This document shows, piece by piece, positions 10,120 to 19,509 of a stretch of DNA of 64,000 nucleotides. Position numbers and translations under genes: made by a program. Position 1 is the stretch's first letter. Every line of letters begins with the position of its first letter. Origin of the DNA: CAVVEQ01 sp963804865 (GTDB lineage Bacteria; Chloroflexota; Anaerolineae; Anaerolineales; Anaerolineaceae); assembly GCA_963804865.1 (NCBI GenBank), contig CAWDSH010000001.1, positions 1,612,001-1,676,000 of the forward strand, read 5' to 3'. Under the pieces are notes generated by a model. It was not told where the DNA came from. It made no database searches and worked only from the letters and a program-made list of their open reading frames with translations.

Positions 10120-10614
10120 ATGACTGTTTTCACCAAGAAATTCAACGTAAAATCCGAGCGCATCCCGACCTTTCACGACGTCACCGACCAGACAAGCGCA
10201 GCCTTAAAGGAATCGGGGATCAAGAATGGGATCGTGGTTGTTTTTTCGCAGCACACCAGCTGCAGCATCCTCATCCAGGAGCAGTGCCGCGACCGCAATT
10301 ACTGGGGGACGGAATTGCTGATGCAGGACCTGGTAAACGTCCTGGAGAATATCATCCCAACCTGCAAGACAGAGGGGCAGTACCTGCACCCGGGACCCGA
10401 GCACATCAAATATGCCACCGGGATCGGCGAGCTGCCCCCCTGGGAGTTGAATACCGATGCACACTTGCGGTCCGCGATCATCGGCAGGTCCGAATCCATC
10501 CCGGTGATCGACGGGAAGCTGGAATTGGGCAAGTTTGGGCATATCTATATGGCTGATTTCGATCAAACCCGGGAAAGGGAAAGGACCGTAACCGTTCAAA
10601 TCGTCGGAGAATGA
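10120..10614 (+). CDS. YjbQ family (UPF0047) protein
   Basis: 164 residues from ATG 10120, with GGAGG eight bases upstream. 'VVVFSQHTSCSILIQE' with the conserved His, 'HPGPEHIKYATGIGE' and the near-terminal 'ERTVTVQIVGE' are the signature of the YjbQ/UPF0047 fold. Some members have weak thiamine-phosphate synthase activity in vitro, but the physiological role is unclear. The frame remains open upstream through the tRNA gene; that extension is rejected because tRNA and ribosome-site evidence fix the start here. Confidence 0.9.
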   Translation: MTVFTKKFNVKSERIPTFHDVTDQTSAALKESGIKNGIVVVFSQHTSCSILIQEQCRDRNYWGTELLMQDLVNVLENIIPTCKTEGQYLHPGPEHIKYATGIGELPPWELNTDAHLRSAIIGRSESIPVIDGKLELGKFGHIYMADFDQTRERERTVTVQIVGE

Positions 10615-10732
10615 GGATACGCCATGATCAGGTTAGTCCTTATCATTGGAGATTAACCATCTTCCTGCTCCGGTCAGCAATTTTCGAAGAAAGTGTTTTA
10701 CGGTAAAAGTTTATATATTTCATCCAATTTAC

Positions 10733-10761
10733 TTGCATCACGGTTAGACCGATTGTAAAAT
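10733..10761 (+). promoter_or_regulatory. Putative sigma-70 promoter of the CBS-ACT gene
   Basis: TTGCAT (-35), 17 bases, TAAAAT (-10), about 20 bases upstream of the AAGGAG ribosome site and ATG 10787. Confidence 0.45.
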
Positions 10762-10786
10762 TGAAATATAAAAAAGGAGTGTCCCT

Positions 10787-11428
10787 ATGAATGTCGGAAA
10801 ACGCATGTCTTCCCCTGTACTCTCAGTCTCACCCGACCTTTCTGTCCCTGATGCCCTGGCCATGATGACGAAGGAAAAGATCCGCCACATGCCGGTCATC
10901 GAGAAAGGAAAGCTGGTGGGCATCGTCACCAAGAACGATCTCTTGAATGCTTCGCCATCCAAAGCAACTTCCCTCAGCATCTGGGAGATCAATTACCTGA
11001 TCAACAAGATCAAGGTTTGCGACGTGATGACCAAAAAGGTGCTTACCACCACCGAGGACGCAACGATTGAAGAAGCTGCCCGCGTCATGTCGGATCGCCA
11101 GATCAGCTGCCTGCCCGTGATGCGCGGCAAGGATGTGGTGGGCATCATCACTGAGACCAACCTGTTCAAGATCTTCCTGGAGCTGCTGGGAGCCCGGCAA
11201 AAGGGCGTGCGGATCTCCGCAGAGCTTCCCAACAAACCGGGTGAACTCGCCCATCTCAGCCAGGCGATCTATAAAGCCGGCGGCAATATCATCGCCCTGG
11301 GTACCTTTGCCGGTGAAACGGCAACCACCACATCGATCACCATAAAAGTGGCCGGGATCACAGAGAAAGTATTGAAGAAACTGGTCGAACCGCTGGTCCG
11401 CAAGCTGCTCGACATTCGCACATCGTAA
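10787..11428 (+). CDS. Tandem CBS domain protein with C-terminal ACT domain
   Basis: 213 residues. CBS1 is at residues ~7-55 ('DALAMMTKEKIRHMPVIE', 'LVGIVTKNDLL') and CBS2 at ~77-130 ('EAARVMSDRQISCLPVM', 'VVGIITETNLF'). An ACT-type domain covers ~140-205 ('RISAELPNKPGELAHL'). CBS pairs usually bind adenosine nucleotides and ACT domains bind amino acids or similar small molecules, so the protein is probably a soluble metabolic sensor. AcuB-like proteins share this layout, but no acetoin genes are nearby. It has its own promoter and terminator, so it is probably a single-gene unit. Confidence 0.9.
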   Translation: MNVGKRMSSPVLSVSPDLSVPDALAMMTKEKIRHMPVIEKGKLVGIVTKNDLLNASPSKATSLSIWEINYLINKIKVCDVMTKKVLTTTEDATIEEAARVMSDRQISCLPVMRGKDVVGIITETNLFKIFLELLGARQKGVRISAELPNKPGELAHLSQAIYKAGGNIIALGTFAGETATTTSITIKVAGITEKVLKKLVEPLVRKLLDIRTS

Positions 11429-11450
11429 GATCATTCCACTAATTGTTAAG

Positions 11451-11491
11451 CCCTGCAGGGACAATGTCATCCCAGCCTGCAGGGTTTTTTT
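11451..11491 (+). terminator. Intrinsic terminator after the CBS-ACT gene
   Basis: CCCTGCAGG (11451-11459) pairs with CCTGCAGGG (11476-11484), followed by seven T. Confidence 0.8.
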
Positions 11492-11598
11492 ATTCCATGG
11501 AATTCATTTCAGGATTACCTGTTGATTCCATTCAACGAACGCAATATACTGAATGAGGAATGGCGTAGCACGTCCTTTAAAGAAACAAGGAGGGAACG

Positions 11599-12273
11599 AT
11601 GGCACAAGCTGGCATCCACGGTCTGGTTGGACTAGCTGTTAAGAAATGGGCACCTGAAGGTGAAGGGCTGGCGCTTGGCATCCTATTGGGCAGTCTTTTC
11701 CCGGATACCGACAACCTGCTGGTAGCGATCGCCACGGTCTTGAAACGCTCCACGGAAGGGCTGCACCGCACGTTCACCCACAGCCTTCTTTTTGCAGTCG
11801 CGGTACTGTTGGTTTTCCTGTTGATCGGGAAAATATCCAATCGCAATCGCTGGTCATATCTTGGTATTGGCATGGCGATCGGTATTACGCTGCATTCATT
11901 GCTCGACCTGCTGATCTGGTTCAACGGGGTCAGCCTGTTCTGGCCGCTGCCACTATGGATCAACTTTTGGACGAATGTCAAAGCGCCGGGGTGGTTCGAC
12001 ACACTGATGAATCCGTTGGAATTCCTGTTTCTGGCATCGTACTTCTTTTTGCTGATATCGCTGGCTAGGAAGCAAAAGACGAACGGGGAATTCCTCAAAG
12101 CGATGAAGATCTGGTTGATCAGCCAGGTCGTGCTATTCATCATCTTTCTACCCTTGCTCTTCTCATCAATGAAACTTGCGTACACCATCTACGGAGCGTT
12201 CTACCTCATTTCGCTATTCGCCGCCCTGGTGATCACGGTGAAAATGAAGGCAACCATCGAATACCGAGCATAG
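11599..12273 (+). CDS. YdjM/DUF457-type membrane-bound metal-dependent hydrolase
   Basis: 224 residues, ATG 11599 with AAGGAGG upstream. Short metal-ligand motifs typical of the family appear in order: 'GIHGLVGLA' at the start, 'GSLFPDTDNLL' near residue 35 and 'HRTFTHSLLFA' near residue 57. Four to five hydrophobic helices follow (residues ~68-90, 92-112, 145-160, 175-195, 197-215). The family (PF04307) is predicted to be a phospholipase C-like inner-membrane hydrolase; the substrate is not known. It is separated from its neighbours by a terminator and the lacI-type promoter. Confidence 0.75.
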   Translation: MAQAGIHGLVGLAVKKWAPEGEGLALGILLGSLFPDTDNLLVAIATVLKRSTEGLHRTFTHSLLFAVAVLLVFLLIGKISNRNRWSYLGIGMAIGITLHSLLDLLIWFNGVSLFWPLPLWINFWTNVKAPGWFDTLMNPLEFLFLASYFFLLISLARKQKTNGEFLKAMKIWLISQVVLFIIFLPLLFSSMKLAYTIYGAFYLISLFAALVITVKMKATIEYRA

Positions 12274-12420
12274 AAATCTCGAGTCAATTTCCCCCGATAA
12301 TGATTGCCGGATAGACCGTTCGATCATACCCCACGGAATGATGATCCGTTCGTCCCAGGCTGAAACGCTGCCAGTATTCATCTTACAACTTTCCAAATAT
12401 ATGATTTTGAAAATTGGTTA

Positions 12421-12449
12421 TTGACAAAGGATATTTAACTCCGTATAAT
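12421..12449 (+). promoter_or_regulatory. Strong sigma-70 promoter of the LacI-type regulator gene
   Basis: A consensus TTGACA (12421-12426), 17 bases, and a consensus TATAAT (12444-12449). The predicted start of transcription is near 12456, directly before the palindromic operator at 12458. Confidence 0.85.
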
Positions 12450-12457
12450 GATGTTAC

Positions 12458-12477
12458 TGTTGGGAGCGCTCCCAACA
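12458..12477. promoter_or_regulatory. LacI/GalR-type operator (O1)
   Basis: A perfect 20-base palindrome TGTTGGGAGCGCTCCCAACA with the central GCGC typical of LacI/GalR-family operators. It sits at the start of transcription of the regulator gene, so binding would block the promoter: autoregulation. Confidence 0.85.
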
Positions 12478-12492
12478 ATTTTCATCAAAACC

Positions 12493-13545
12493 ATGCCCCA
12501 GGATCCTCTCGTATCAGAACTGACCCTCGAGGATATCGCCAAGAAAGCTGGCGTATCACGTTCGACCGTATCCCGGGTGGTCAACAATCACCCCAACGTC
12601 AGCCCCGAAGTCCGCAAGCGAATTCTCAAGACGATCCAAAGCACCGGCTTCCACCCGAATGCCGCGGCGCGCTCTCTGGCTTCACAGCGCACCTGGATGA
12701 TCGGGCTGGTCATTCCGCGCAGCGTCAGCTCCTTCTTCACCGATCCCTTCTTCCCCCAACTTACACAGGGTATTGCTTTCGCCTGCAACAACAACAACTA
12801 CACGCTTTCCCTGTTCCTGGTGGGCAACAAGGAAGACGAAGAGAAGATCTTTCCGCGCATCTCCAGGCGCGGCTTACTGGACGGCATCCTGATCCAGGCC
12901 GGCAGCTCGGAAGACAAGCTCATCGAGCAAATCGCGAAATCGAACGTACCCATGGTGGTCGTAGGGCGTCCATTTGAGCCGGAAGGCATCAGCAATATCG
13001 ATGTGGATAACGTCAGCGCAGCTATCAGCGCCACACGGCATCTCATCGACCTCGGGTACAAGCGCATCGGGATGATCACCGGCTCCAGGACCAGCGCGGT
13101 GACCATCGACCGCAGGGAAGGTTTCTATAAAGCGCTCAAGGCTGCCGGTCGAAAAGCGGATGAAGACCTGATCATCGAAGGTGATTTCACCGAGGACAGC
13201 GGCTACGTGGCGATGCAGAAAATAATACAGGAGAAACCGGACGCGATTTTTGCCCAATCAGACATCATGGCGGTCGGTGCGATGCGGGCAGTACAGGATG
13301 CCGGCTTATCCATCCCTGAAGATATTGCCTTCATTGGATTTGACGATTTGCCCATCGCATCCACGTTCAAACCCAGGCTAACCACGGTCAGGCAGCCCAT
13401 CACGCGCTTTGGCGTCAAGGCGGTCGAATTGCTGGAAGACCTGATCGAAAACGGGATCAAGCCGGCAAGACATTTGATCATCGACACAGAACTCATCATC
13501 CGCGATTCCTGCGGCGCAGGGATTCGCGAGAAAATAACGGTATAA
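12493..13545 (+). CDS. LacI family transcriptional regulator of the oligosaccharide locus
   Basis: 350 residues from ATG 12493. The helix-turn-helix is at residues ~10-55 ('LEDIAKKAGVSRSTVSRVV', then 'RSLASQRT' of the hinge), followed by the periplasmic-binding-protein-like sensor domain ending with 'FDDLPIASTFKPRLTTVRQP'. The frame is open upstream to an ATG at 12448, but that codon overlaps the -10 box; 12493 lies downstream of the promoter and operator and gives the conserved N-terminus. No strong ribosome site is visible. It probably represses itself (O1) and the ABC transporter operon (O2 at 13558). The inducer is probably a cello- or xylo-oligosaccharide, judged from the neighbours. Confidence 0.9.
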   Translation: MPQDPLVSELTLEDIAKKAGVSRSTVSRVVNNHPNVSPEVRKRILKTIQSTGFHPNAAARSLASQRTWMIGLVIPRSVSSFFTDPFFPQLTQGIAFACNNNNYTLSLFLVGNKEDEEKIFPRISRRGLLDGILIQAGSSEDKLIEQIAKSNVPMVVVGRPFEPEGISNIDVDNVSAAISATRHLIDLGYKRIGMITGSRTSAVTIDRREGFYKALKAAGRKADEDLIIEGDFTEDSGYVAMQKIIQEKPDAIFAQSDIMAVGAMRAVQDAGLSIPEDIAFIGFDDLPIASTFKPRLTTVRQPITRFGVKAVELLEDLIENGIKPARHLIIDTELIIRDSCGAGIREKITV

Positions 13546-13557
13546 ACTTCATGTACA

Positions 13558-13573
13558 TTGGAAGCGCTCTCAT
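13558..13573. promoter_or_regulatory. Second LacI-type operator (O2) upstream of the ABC transporter operon
   Basis: TTGGAAGCGCTCTCAT matches the O1 core in 13 of 16 positions and keeps the central AGCGCT. It is just after the regulator's stop codon and about 100 bases before the substrate-binding protein start. Confidence 0.6.
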
Positions 13574-13675
13574 GAAAATATCGAACAAGAAGGAGGTGAG
13601 TGCATTCGAAATTTCGGTTGTAGCAATCACTTGCAGGACAAACCCATTCAACTATTTAAGGAGAAAGGAAAGAAA

Positions 13676-15057
13676 ATGAAGCGCATAAGTATCATCTTTT
13701 CAGTTTTGATGGTTGCAGCCATGCTGCTCGCGGCCTGCGGGCCGAAAGCGGCAGCCCCGGCTGAGAAAACCGTCCTCAACGTCTGGTCTTTCACCAATGA
13801 GATCATGACCATGGCGGTCGCATTCGAAAAAGATCATCCGGATGTGGACGTAGTCTACACCATGATCCCCATGACCAACGGTGAATATCAGACCAAACTG
13901 ATGGCCACCTGGGCACCGACCAGGTCCCGGATGTGGTCGCACTGGAAGCCGCTTTCGTCAAACAATACGTGGAAAGCGATTTCCTGGCTGATTTGAGTGA
14001 CCTGATGAAATATGCCGAGGAAGACAAGGTCTATCCGTTCGTGTACGAAGTAGGGACCTTCGATGGCGTCACCAAGGCTTACTCATACCAGGCAACCCCG
14101 GGTGCGTTGTTCTATCGCCGCAGCCTTGCCAAGGAATATTTCGGCACCGATGATCCGACCGAGATGCAGAAGATCCTGGGCAGCATGGACAAATACGTCG
14201 CCGCAGCCGCCACCGTCAAGGAACTATCGGGTGGCAACACCTACATGGTCGCCTCCAACGGTGATTTCATGAACCTGTTCTACGCCAACCGCGCCAACCC
14301 CTGGGTTGTGGATGGAAAACTGACCGTGGATCCGATGGTCAACAAGATGGTCGAGACCGTCAAAGTCTTCCGCGATAACGGTTACGAAGCCAAGGCAACC
14401 CAATGGCAGGAAGGCTGGTTCGCAGGAATGAACGACTCCCTGGTGGATGCTGAAGGCAATCCCAAGCAGATCTTCTCCTACTTCCTCCCGACCTGGGGAC
14501 TTCCTTATGTCCTCTCTCCCAATGCCACGACCGCGGATAAATCAAAAACCACCGCTGGTGATTGGGCCATGATTGAAGGCCCGCTACCCTATCAATGGGG
14601 CGGCACCTGGCTGGGTGCGATGAAGGAAACCAGCAAGATGGACCTGGCGAAGGAATTCGTCCGCTTCTGCACGCTGGACCAGGACAACCTGTTCAACTGG
14701 GCAACCGGTGTTTACACCAATGAATACCTGAAAGCCATTGACCCGGCAGTTCCAGAAGGACAATCCCAGGCACCCGGCGATTTCGTCGGCAGCCAGGTGG
14801 TTGTGGAAAAGGTCATCCCGCTATTTGACGGCTCCGAACTCGCCAAATTCCTTGGTGGTCAGAACTCCTATGCGGCATTCGCAAAGGCAGCTCCCTCCGT
14901 CAATGGAAAACTTTTCCAGGGCACTGATGACTCCATTCAGCGCGCCCTCAACGACCCCTTGAATTCCTACCTTGAGGGGACCATCACCGAGGATGAGATG
15001 TGGACACTCTGGAAAGACGGCGTCCGCAATGAGCATCCGGATCTGGTCATCCCCTAA
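13676..15057 (+). CDS. ABC sugar transporter substrate-binding lipoprotein (one frameshift)
   Basis: Start ATG 13676 after AAGGAGAAAGG. The signal peptide ends in a lipobox 'LLAACG', so the mature protein is lipid-anchored. The sequence is a family 1 (CUT1) extracellular solute-binding protein ('LNVWSFTNEIM...AFEKDHPDV', later 'QVPDVVALEAAFVKQY', 'GALFYRRSLAKEYFG'). One base is missing near 13915: restoring a C in ACC-CTG joins 'KLMAT' to 'LGTDQVPDVV'. Total ~460 residues, normal for the family. The two permeases follow; no ATPase gene is present, as is usual for CUT1 systems that share an MsmX-type ATPase. The likely ligand is a beta-linked oligosaccharide. Confidence 0.85.
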
Positions 15058-15078
15058 TATAGGGCACTAGCGTTATGC

Positions 15079-15120
15079 AATGAGTCAGTGTATAAAATAT
15101 CATACACTGACTCATTTTTA
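15079..15120 (+). terminator. Hairpin between the binding-protein and permease genes
   Basis: A perfect 15-base stem (AATGAGTCAGTGTAT / ATACACTGACTCATT) with an 8-base loop, followed by TTTAC. Its place between the binding protein and permeases suggests a partial terminator or an RNA-stabilising structure that gives more binding protein than permease. Confidence 0.65.
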
Positions 15121-15131
15121 CAGGAGGTACG

Positions 15132-16049
15132 ATGAACCGACTAAGAATAAAAAAGGAACATTATGGGTATTTGTTTATCGCACCGTTCATACTTGGTTTC
15201 CTGTTGTTCGGGCTCTATCCTGTCTATCACACGATCAGCCTGAGTTTCACCGATACCACATTAATGACCGCACATGGCAAGTTCATCGGCCTTGAAAATT
15301 TCACACGCCTCTTCGCTGACAATACCTTTCCAACGGCAGTGAAGAATACCTGGGCGCTCTGGCTGATGAATTTCATCCCCCAGCTGGGGATCGCCATGCT
15401 GCTCGCCGTGTGGTTCACCAATACGCGATTGAAAATCAAGGGCGGTGGCATCTGGCGCATGCTATTCTACATGCCCAACCTGCTGATGCCTGCGGCAATC
15501 GCCGCACTCTATTTCAGCCTGTTTTCATTTTATGGGCCAGTCAACCAGTTCCTCGTTCGCGCAGGATTCATGCCTGAAGCTGTGGATTTCATCCGCAGCA
15601 CCACCTCCATGAGGGCACTGGTGGTCTTCATTCAATGGTGGATGTGGTTCGGTCAGACGACCATCATCCTTATGGCAGCCATGTCGTCCATCTCAACGAC
15701 CCTGATCGAAGCTGCGGTGATCGACGGTGCCGGTACGTGGAATATTTTCAGGTATGTCACCCTGCCGCTGATCAAGCCCGTGATGATCTTTGTTTTGGTG
15801 ACCTCACTGGTCGGCGGCATGCAGATGTTCGATATCCCCATGCTGCTAACCGATGGCAGAGGCAGCCCGGCCAACTCGATCCTGACGAGCACCATCATGA
15901 TGTACATGCGATTCCGCAGCAGCCAGGGTCATATCGGCGCAGCTTCCTCGATCGGCGTGATGATCTTTATCATGACCTCCGTGGTGGCTTTACTGATCTA
16001 TTACCTCCTGCGGGAGAAAAAAGAAAAAGGCACTGCGCAGGATTACTAG
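15132..16049 (+). CDS. ABC sugar transporter permease (MalF type)
   Basis: 305 residues, ATG 15132 with AGGAGG upstream. Six membrane helices, with the first at ~17-37 ('LFIAPFILGFLLFGLYPV'), and a cytoplasmic EAA loop 'EAAVIDGAGTWNIFRYVTLPLIKP' near residue 195 that docks the ATPase. It is the first of the two inner-membrane subunits of the CUT1 importer. The next permease starts 15 bases later. Confidence 0.9.
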   Translation: MNRLRIKKEHYGYLFIAPFILGFLLFGLYPVYHTISLSFTDTTLMTAHGKFIGLENFTRLFADNTFPTAVKNTWALWLMNFIPQLGIAMLLAVWFTNTRLKIKGGGIWRMLFYMPNLLMPAAIAALYFSLFSFYGPVNQFLVRAGFMPEAVDFIRSTTSMRALVVFIQWWMWFGQTTIILMAAMSSISTTLIEAAVIDGAGTWNIFRYVTLPLIKPVMIFVLVTSLVGGMQMFDIPMLLTDGRGSPANSILTSTIMMYMRFRSSQGHIGAASSIGVMIFIMTSVVALLIYYLLREKKEKGTAQDY

Positions 16050-16064
16050 AACAAGGATAATAAA

Positions 16065-16910
16065 ATGATAAACAGACATACCCTTTCCCTCAATCTCACT
16101 CGTTTCTTCATTTACTTGTTCCTGGTCATCCTGCTCATCGTCACGCTGGTTCCAGCCTGGTTGTTGCTCGTTAACGCCACCCGCTCAACGCTGGAAATCC
16201 AACAGGGCATCAGTTTTTTCCCCAGCAAATACACCATTTCAAACTACGGCATCCTGCTCAGTAAAGGGTTGGATCTTCCCCGCGGGTTCCTTAATAGCCT
16301 GACCATAGCTGGAGCTACGACAATTGTTACCGTCTATTTTTCAATGCTGACTGCTTATGGGATCGTGGCTTACAATTTCAAGGGCAAGAAGTTCCTTTAC
16401 AATTTCATCCTGGTGCTGGTGATGATCCCGATGCAGCTCTCGATCATTGGCTATTACCATTTCATGGCCAGGATCGGTCTGGATGACAACTATCTTTCAC
16501 TCATCCTGCCCAGTATCGCTTCCGCTTCATCTGTTTTCTTCTGCAAACAGTATCTTGAATCCGTCATGATCCAGGACCTGATCGATGCAGGAAGGATTGA
16601 TGGATGCAGCGAGCTGGGGATTTTTCACCGCATCATGTTCCCGCTGGCGACTCCCGGTGCATTCACCCTTGGCATCTTTGCTTTTGTTGGCGCCTGGAAC
16701 AATTTCTTCAACGCGTATATCCTGATCACTTCACGGGAAAAATACACCCTGCCGATGCTGGTGCAAACACTCCGCGGAGATGTTTACCGGCATGAATACG
16801 GCGCCATTTACCTGGGCCTGGCAGCTTCCGTTATCCCGATCATCATCATTTATTTCCTGTTCTCACGTTATGTTGTCAACGGCATTTCGATGGGAGCAGT
16901 GAAGGAGTGA
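16065..16910 (+). CDS. ABC sugar transporter permease (MalG type)
   Basis: 281 residues, six membrane helices. The EAA loop is at ~185-205 ('LIDAGRIDGCSELGIFHRIM') and the C-terminus 'YVVNGISMGAVKE' is typical of MalG-type subunits ('...GAVKG'). It pairs with the preceding permease. The cellobiose phosphorylase gene follows after 122 bases, in which I see no clear promoter. Confidence 0.9.
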   Translation: MINRHTLSLNLTRFFIYLFLVILLIVTLVPAWLLLVNATRSTLEIQQGISFFPSKYTISNYGILLSKGLDLPRGFLNSLTIAGATTIVTVYFSMLTAYGIVAYNFKGKKFLYNFILVLVMIPMQLSIIGYYHFMARIGLDDNYLSLILPSIASASSVFFCKQYLESVMIQDLIDAGRIDGCSELGIFHRIMFPLATPGAFTLGIFAFVGAWNNFFNAYILITSREKYTLPMLVQTLRGDVYRHEYGAIYLGLAASVIPIIIIYFLFSRYVVNGISMGAVKE

Positions 16911-17032
16911 TCGATTAGGGTTTGGTTTAACCTGTCACGTTCCGCCAACCTTTGATATACGCTTGTTTTTTGAAAATATTTCAATAGGCTGTTGTTGAAA
17001 TATCATAACCATTGATATTTTAAGGATCGATC

Positions 17033-19484
17033 ATGCGTTTCGGCTACTTCGACGATAAACAACGCGAATATGTGATCACCCGACCGGATACCCCCCTTCC
17101 GTGGATCAATTACCTCGGATGCGAAGCGTATTTTGGGATCATCTCCAATACCGCCGGCGGCTATTCCTTTTTCAGGGACGCGCGACTGCGCAGGTTAACC
17201 CGCTACCGCTATAACAACGCGCCGCTGGATACCAACGGCCGGTATCTCTATATCCGGGATGACGATCCCAGGAATTCCCACTATTGGTCACCGACATGGC
17301 AACCGACCCGAAACAAGCTGGATTCCTATGAGTGCCGCCACGGCATGGGATACACCAAGATCAAATCAGAGCTATCCGGCATTGGATGCGAGATCACAGT
17401 ATTTCATCCCACTGGGTGAGAACCTGGAGATCTGGGACGCGGTCCTCACCAATCGCCGAAAGCAGGACGCCAGTCTTTCACTTTTTTCCGCGGTTGAATT
17501 CTGCCTATGGGATGCCAACGATGACGCAAATAATTTTCAGCGCAATTACTCCATCGGCGAAGTGGAAGTTGAAGATGGCGTGATCTATCACAAATCGGAA
17601 TACCGCGAACGGCGCAACCATTTCGCTTACTTCGCATGTTCCGAGCCTTCAGCCGGGTTTGATACACAGCGCGAAGACTTCCTCGGGCCATACCGGGGCT
17701 GGGATGCTCCGCTGGCGGTGGAACGTGGGAAAGCCAATAATTCCGTTGCACTGGGATGGCAGCCGGTCGGTTCTCACCACGTGAAGTTCAACTTGAAACC
17801 CGGCGAATCAAAAAGGATCATATTCCTGCTGGGGTACCAAGAGAACGCCGCAGCAGATAAATTTGATCCCCCGGGAAGCCAGGTGGTGAACAAGAAAACG
17901 GTCAAACCACTCATCGCGCGTTTTCTCCGCGCAGAGGAAGTGGATAGATGCTTAACTCAACTTAACAACTACTGGGAGGAGCTCTTATCCCGACTGCAGG
18001 TTGACACACCGAGCGAGGACACCAACCGCATGGTGAATATCTGGAATGCCTACCAGATGATGGTCACCTTCAATTTCTCCCGATCCGCCTCGTATTTTGA
18101 ATCCGGGGTGGGACGGGGCATGGGTTTTCGCGATTCCAATCAAGACCTGCTGGGTTTCATGCACCTGGTCCCCGAACGGGCTCGCGTGCGGATTCTGGAC
18201 CTGGCTGCCACCCAGCTGCCTTCCGGCGGCGCATATCACCAGTACCAGCCGATGACGAAACTGGGCAATAACGATATCGGTCAGAATTTCAATGATGACC
18301 CGCTGTGGCTGGTGCTTGCGGTTTCCGCCTACCTCAAGGAAACCGGGGATTGGTCGATCCTCGACGAGCCTGTTCCATTCGACAACAAACCCGGGTCAGA
18401 AGCAGCGCTTTACGAGCACCTGCAGCGGTCCATGAAATACACCATCGACCGGCTCGGTTCACACGGATTACCATTGATCGGGCGCGCGGACTGGAATGAC
18501 TGCCTGAACTTGAATTGCTTCTCCGATACCCCCGGACAATCCTTCCAGACCACGACCAACAAGGACGGCACGGTCGCAGAGAGCGTGTTCATTGCCGGCA
18601 TGTACGTACTGGCATCCCGCGAAATGGAAGAGATCACCAGGAGAAAAGGCGATGCGCAGCTCTCCACCGCGTATGAGGCGGAACGCCACTCCATGGAAGA
18701 AAAGATCGAGAGCGCTGGATGGGATGGTGAATGGTTCCGCCGTGCCTATGATAATTTCGGTAATCCGGTCGGCTCAAAGGAATGCAAGGAAGGGCAGATC
18801 TTCATTGAGCCGCAGGGAATGTGCGTCATGGCAGGGATTGGACTGGAAAACGACCGTGCGCGCCAGGCTCTCGATTCGGTATTCAAACGACTGGCCTGCG
18901 ATCACGGCATCGTGCTGCTCAATCCAGCCTACACGCAATATTATCTGCACCTGGGTGAGATCTCCTCCTACCCGCCAGGCTACAAGGAGAATGGCAGCGT
19001 CTTCTGCCATACCAATCCCTGGATCATGATCGCGGAGGCACGCATCGGGCGCGGCGACAATGCATTCGACTACTACCTGCGGATAAACCCCTCCCACCGG
19101 GAAGAGCTCAGTGATATTCATCGTTGCGAACCTTACGTCTATGCCCAGATGATCGCCGGCAAGGAGGCGCAGAAACCCGGTGAAGCCAAGAATTCGTGGC
19201 TGACCGGTACCGCGGCATGGAATTATGTAGCCATCACGCAGTGGATCCTGGGGATGCGCCCTGAATTCGATGGGTTGCGAATATCACCGGTCATTCCAGG
19301 CTCATGGAAAGGGTTTAAAGCCGCCCGCACATTCCGCGGGACGCGCTATGAATTTGACGTCACGAGAAAAGGTTCTGGAAACAAGGTTTCCATTTATGTT
19401 GGTGGAAACCCAATTCAAGGAACACTCCTCCCCCTGCCGCCTAAAGGGACAAAGAAGGTCGAGGTTTCAGTAAGCGTAGGATAA
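17033..19484 (+). CDS. cbpA: Cellobiose phosphorylase, GH94 (one frameshift)
   Basis: About 815 residues when the frame is repaired. It follows the clostridial cellobiose phosphorylase sequence along its whole length: 'FGYFDDKQREYVIT', 'SNTAGGYSFFRDARLRR', 'SYECRHGMGYTKI', 'GMGFRDSNQDLLGF', 'GRADWNDCLNLN' with the catalytic acid Asp, 'TTTNKDGTVAESV', 'GEAKNSWLTGTAAWN'. The enzyme converts cellobiose and phosphate into glucose 1-phosphate and glucose in the cytoplasm. An extra T near 17402 (GTATTTCATC for GTATTCATC) breaks the frame between residues ~124 and 125. Being intracellular and next to the importer, it saves ATP during cellobiose use. Confidence 0.9.
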
Positions 19485-19509
19485 GGCATGCCGTCTTGCA
19501 GCTCATAAA

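Noticed and set aside
12448..12492. Earlier start for the LacI-type regulator
   Set aside because: The codon lies in the -10 box and the extension would cover the operator.
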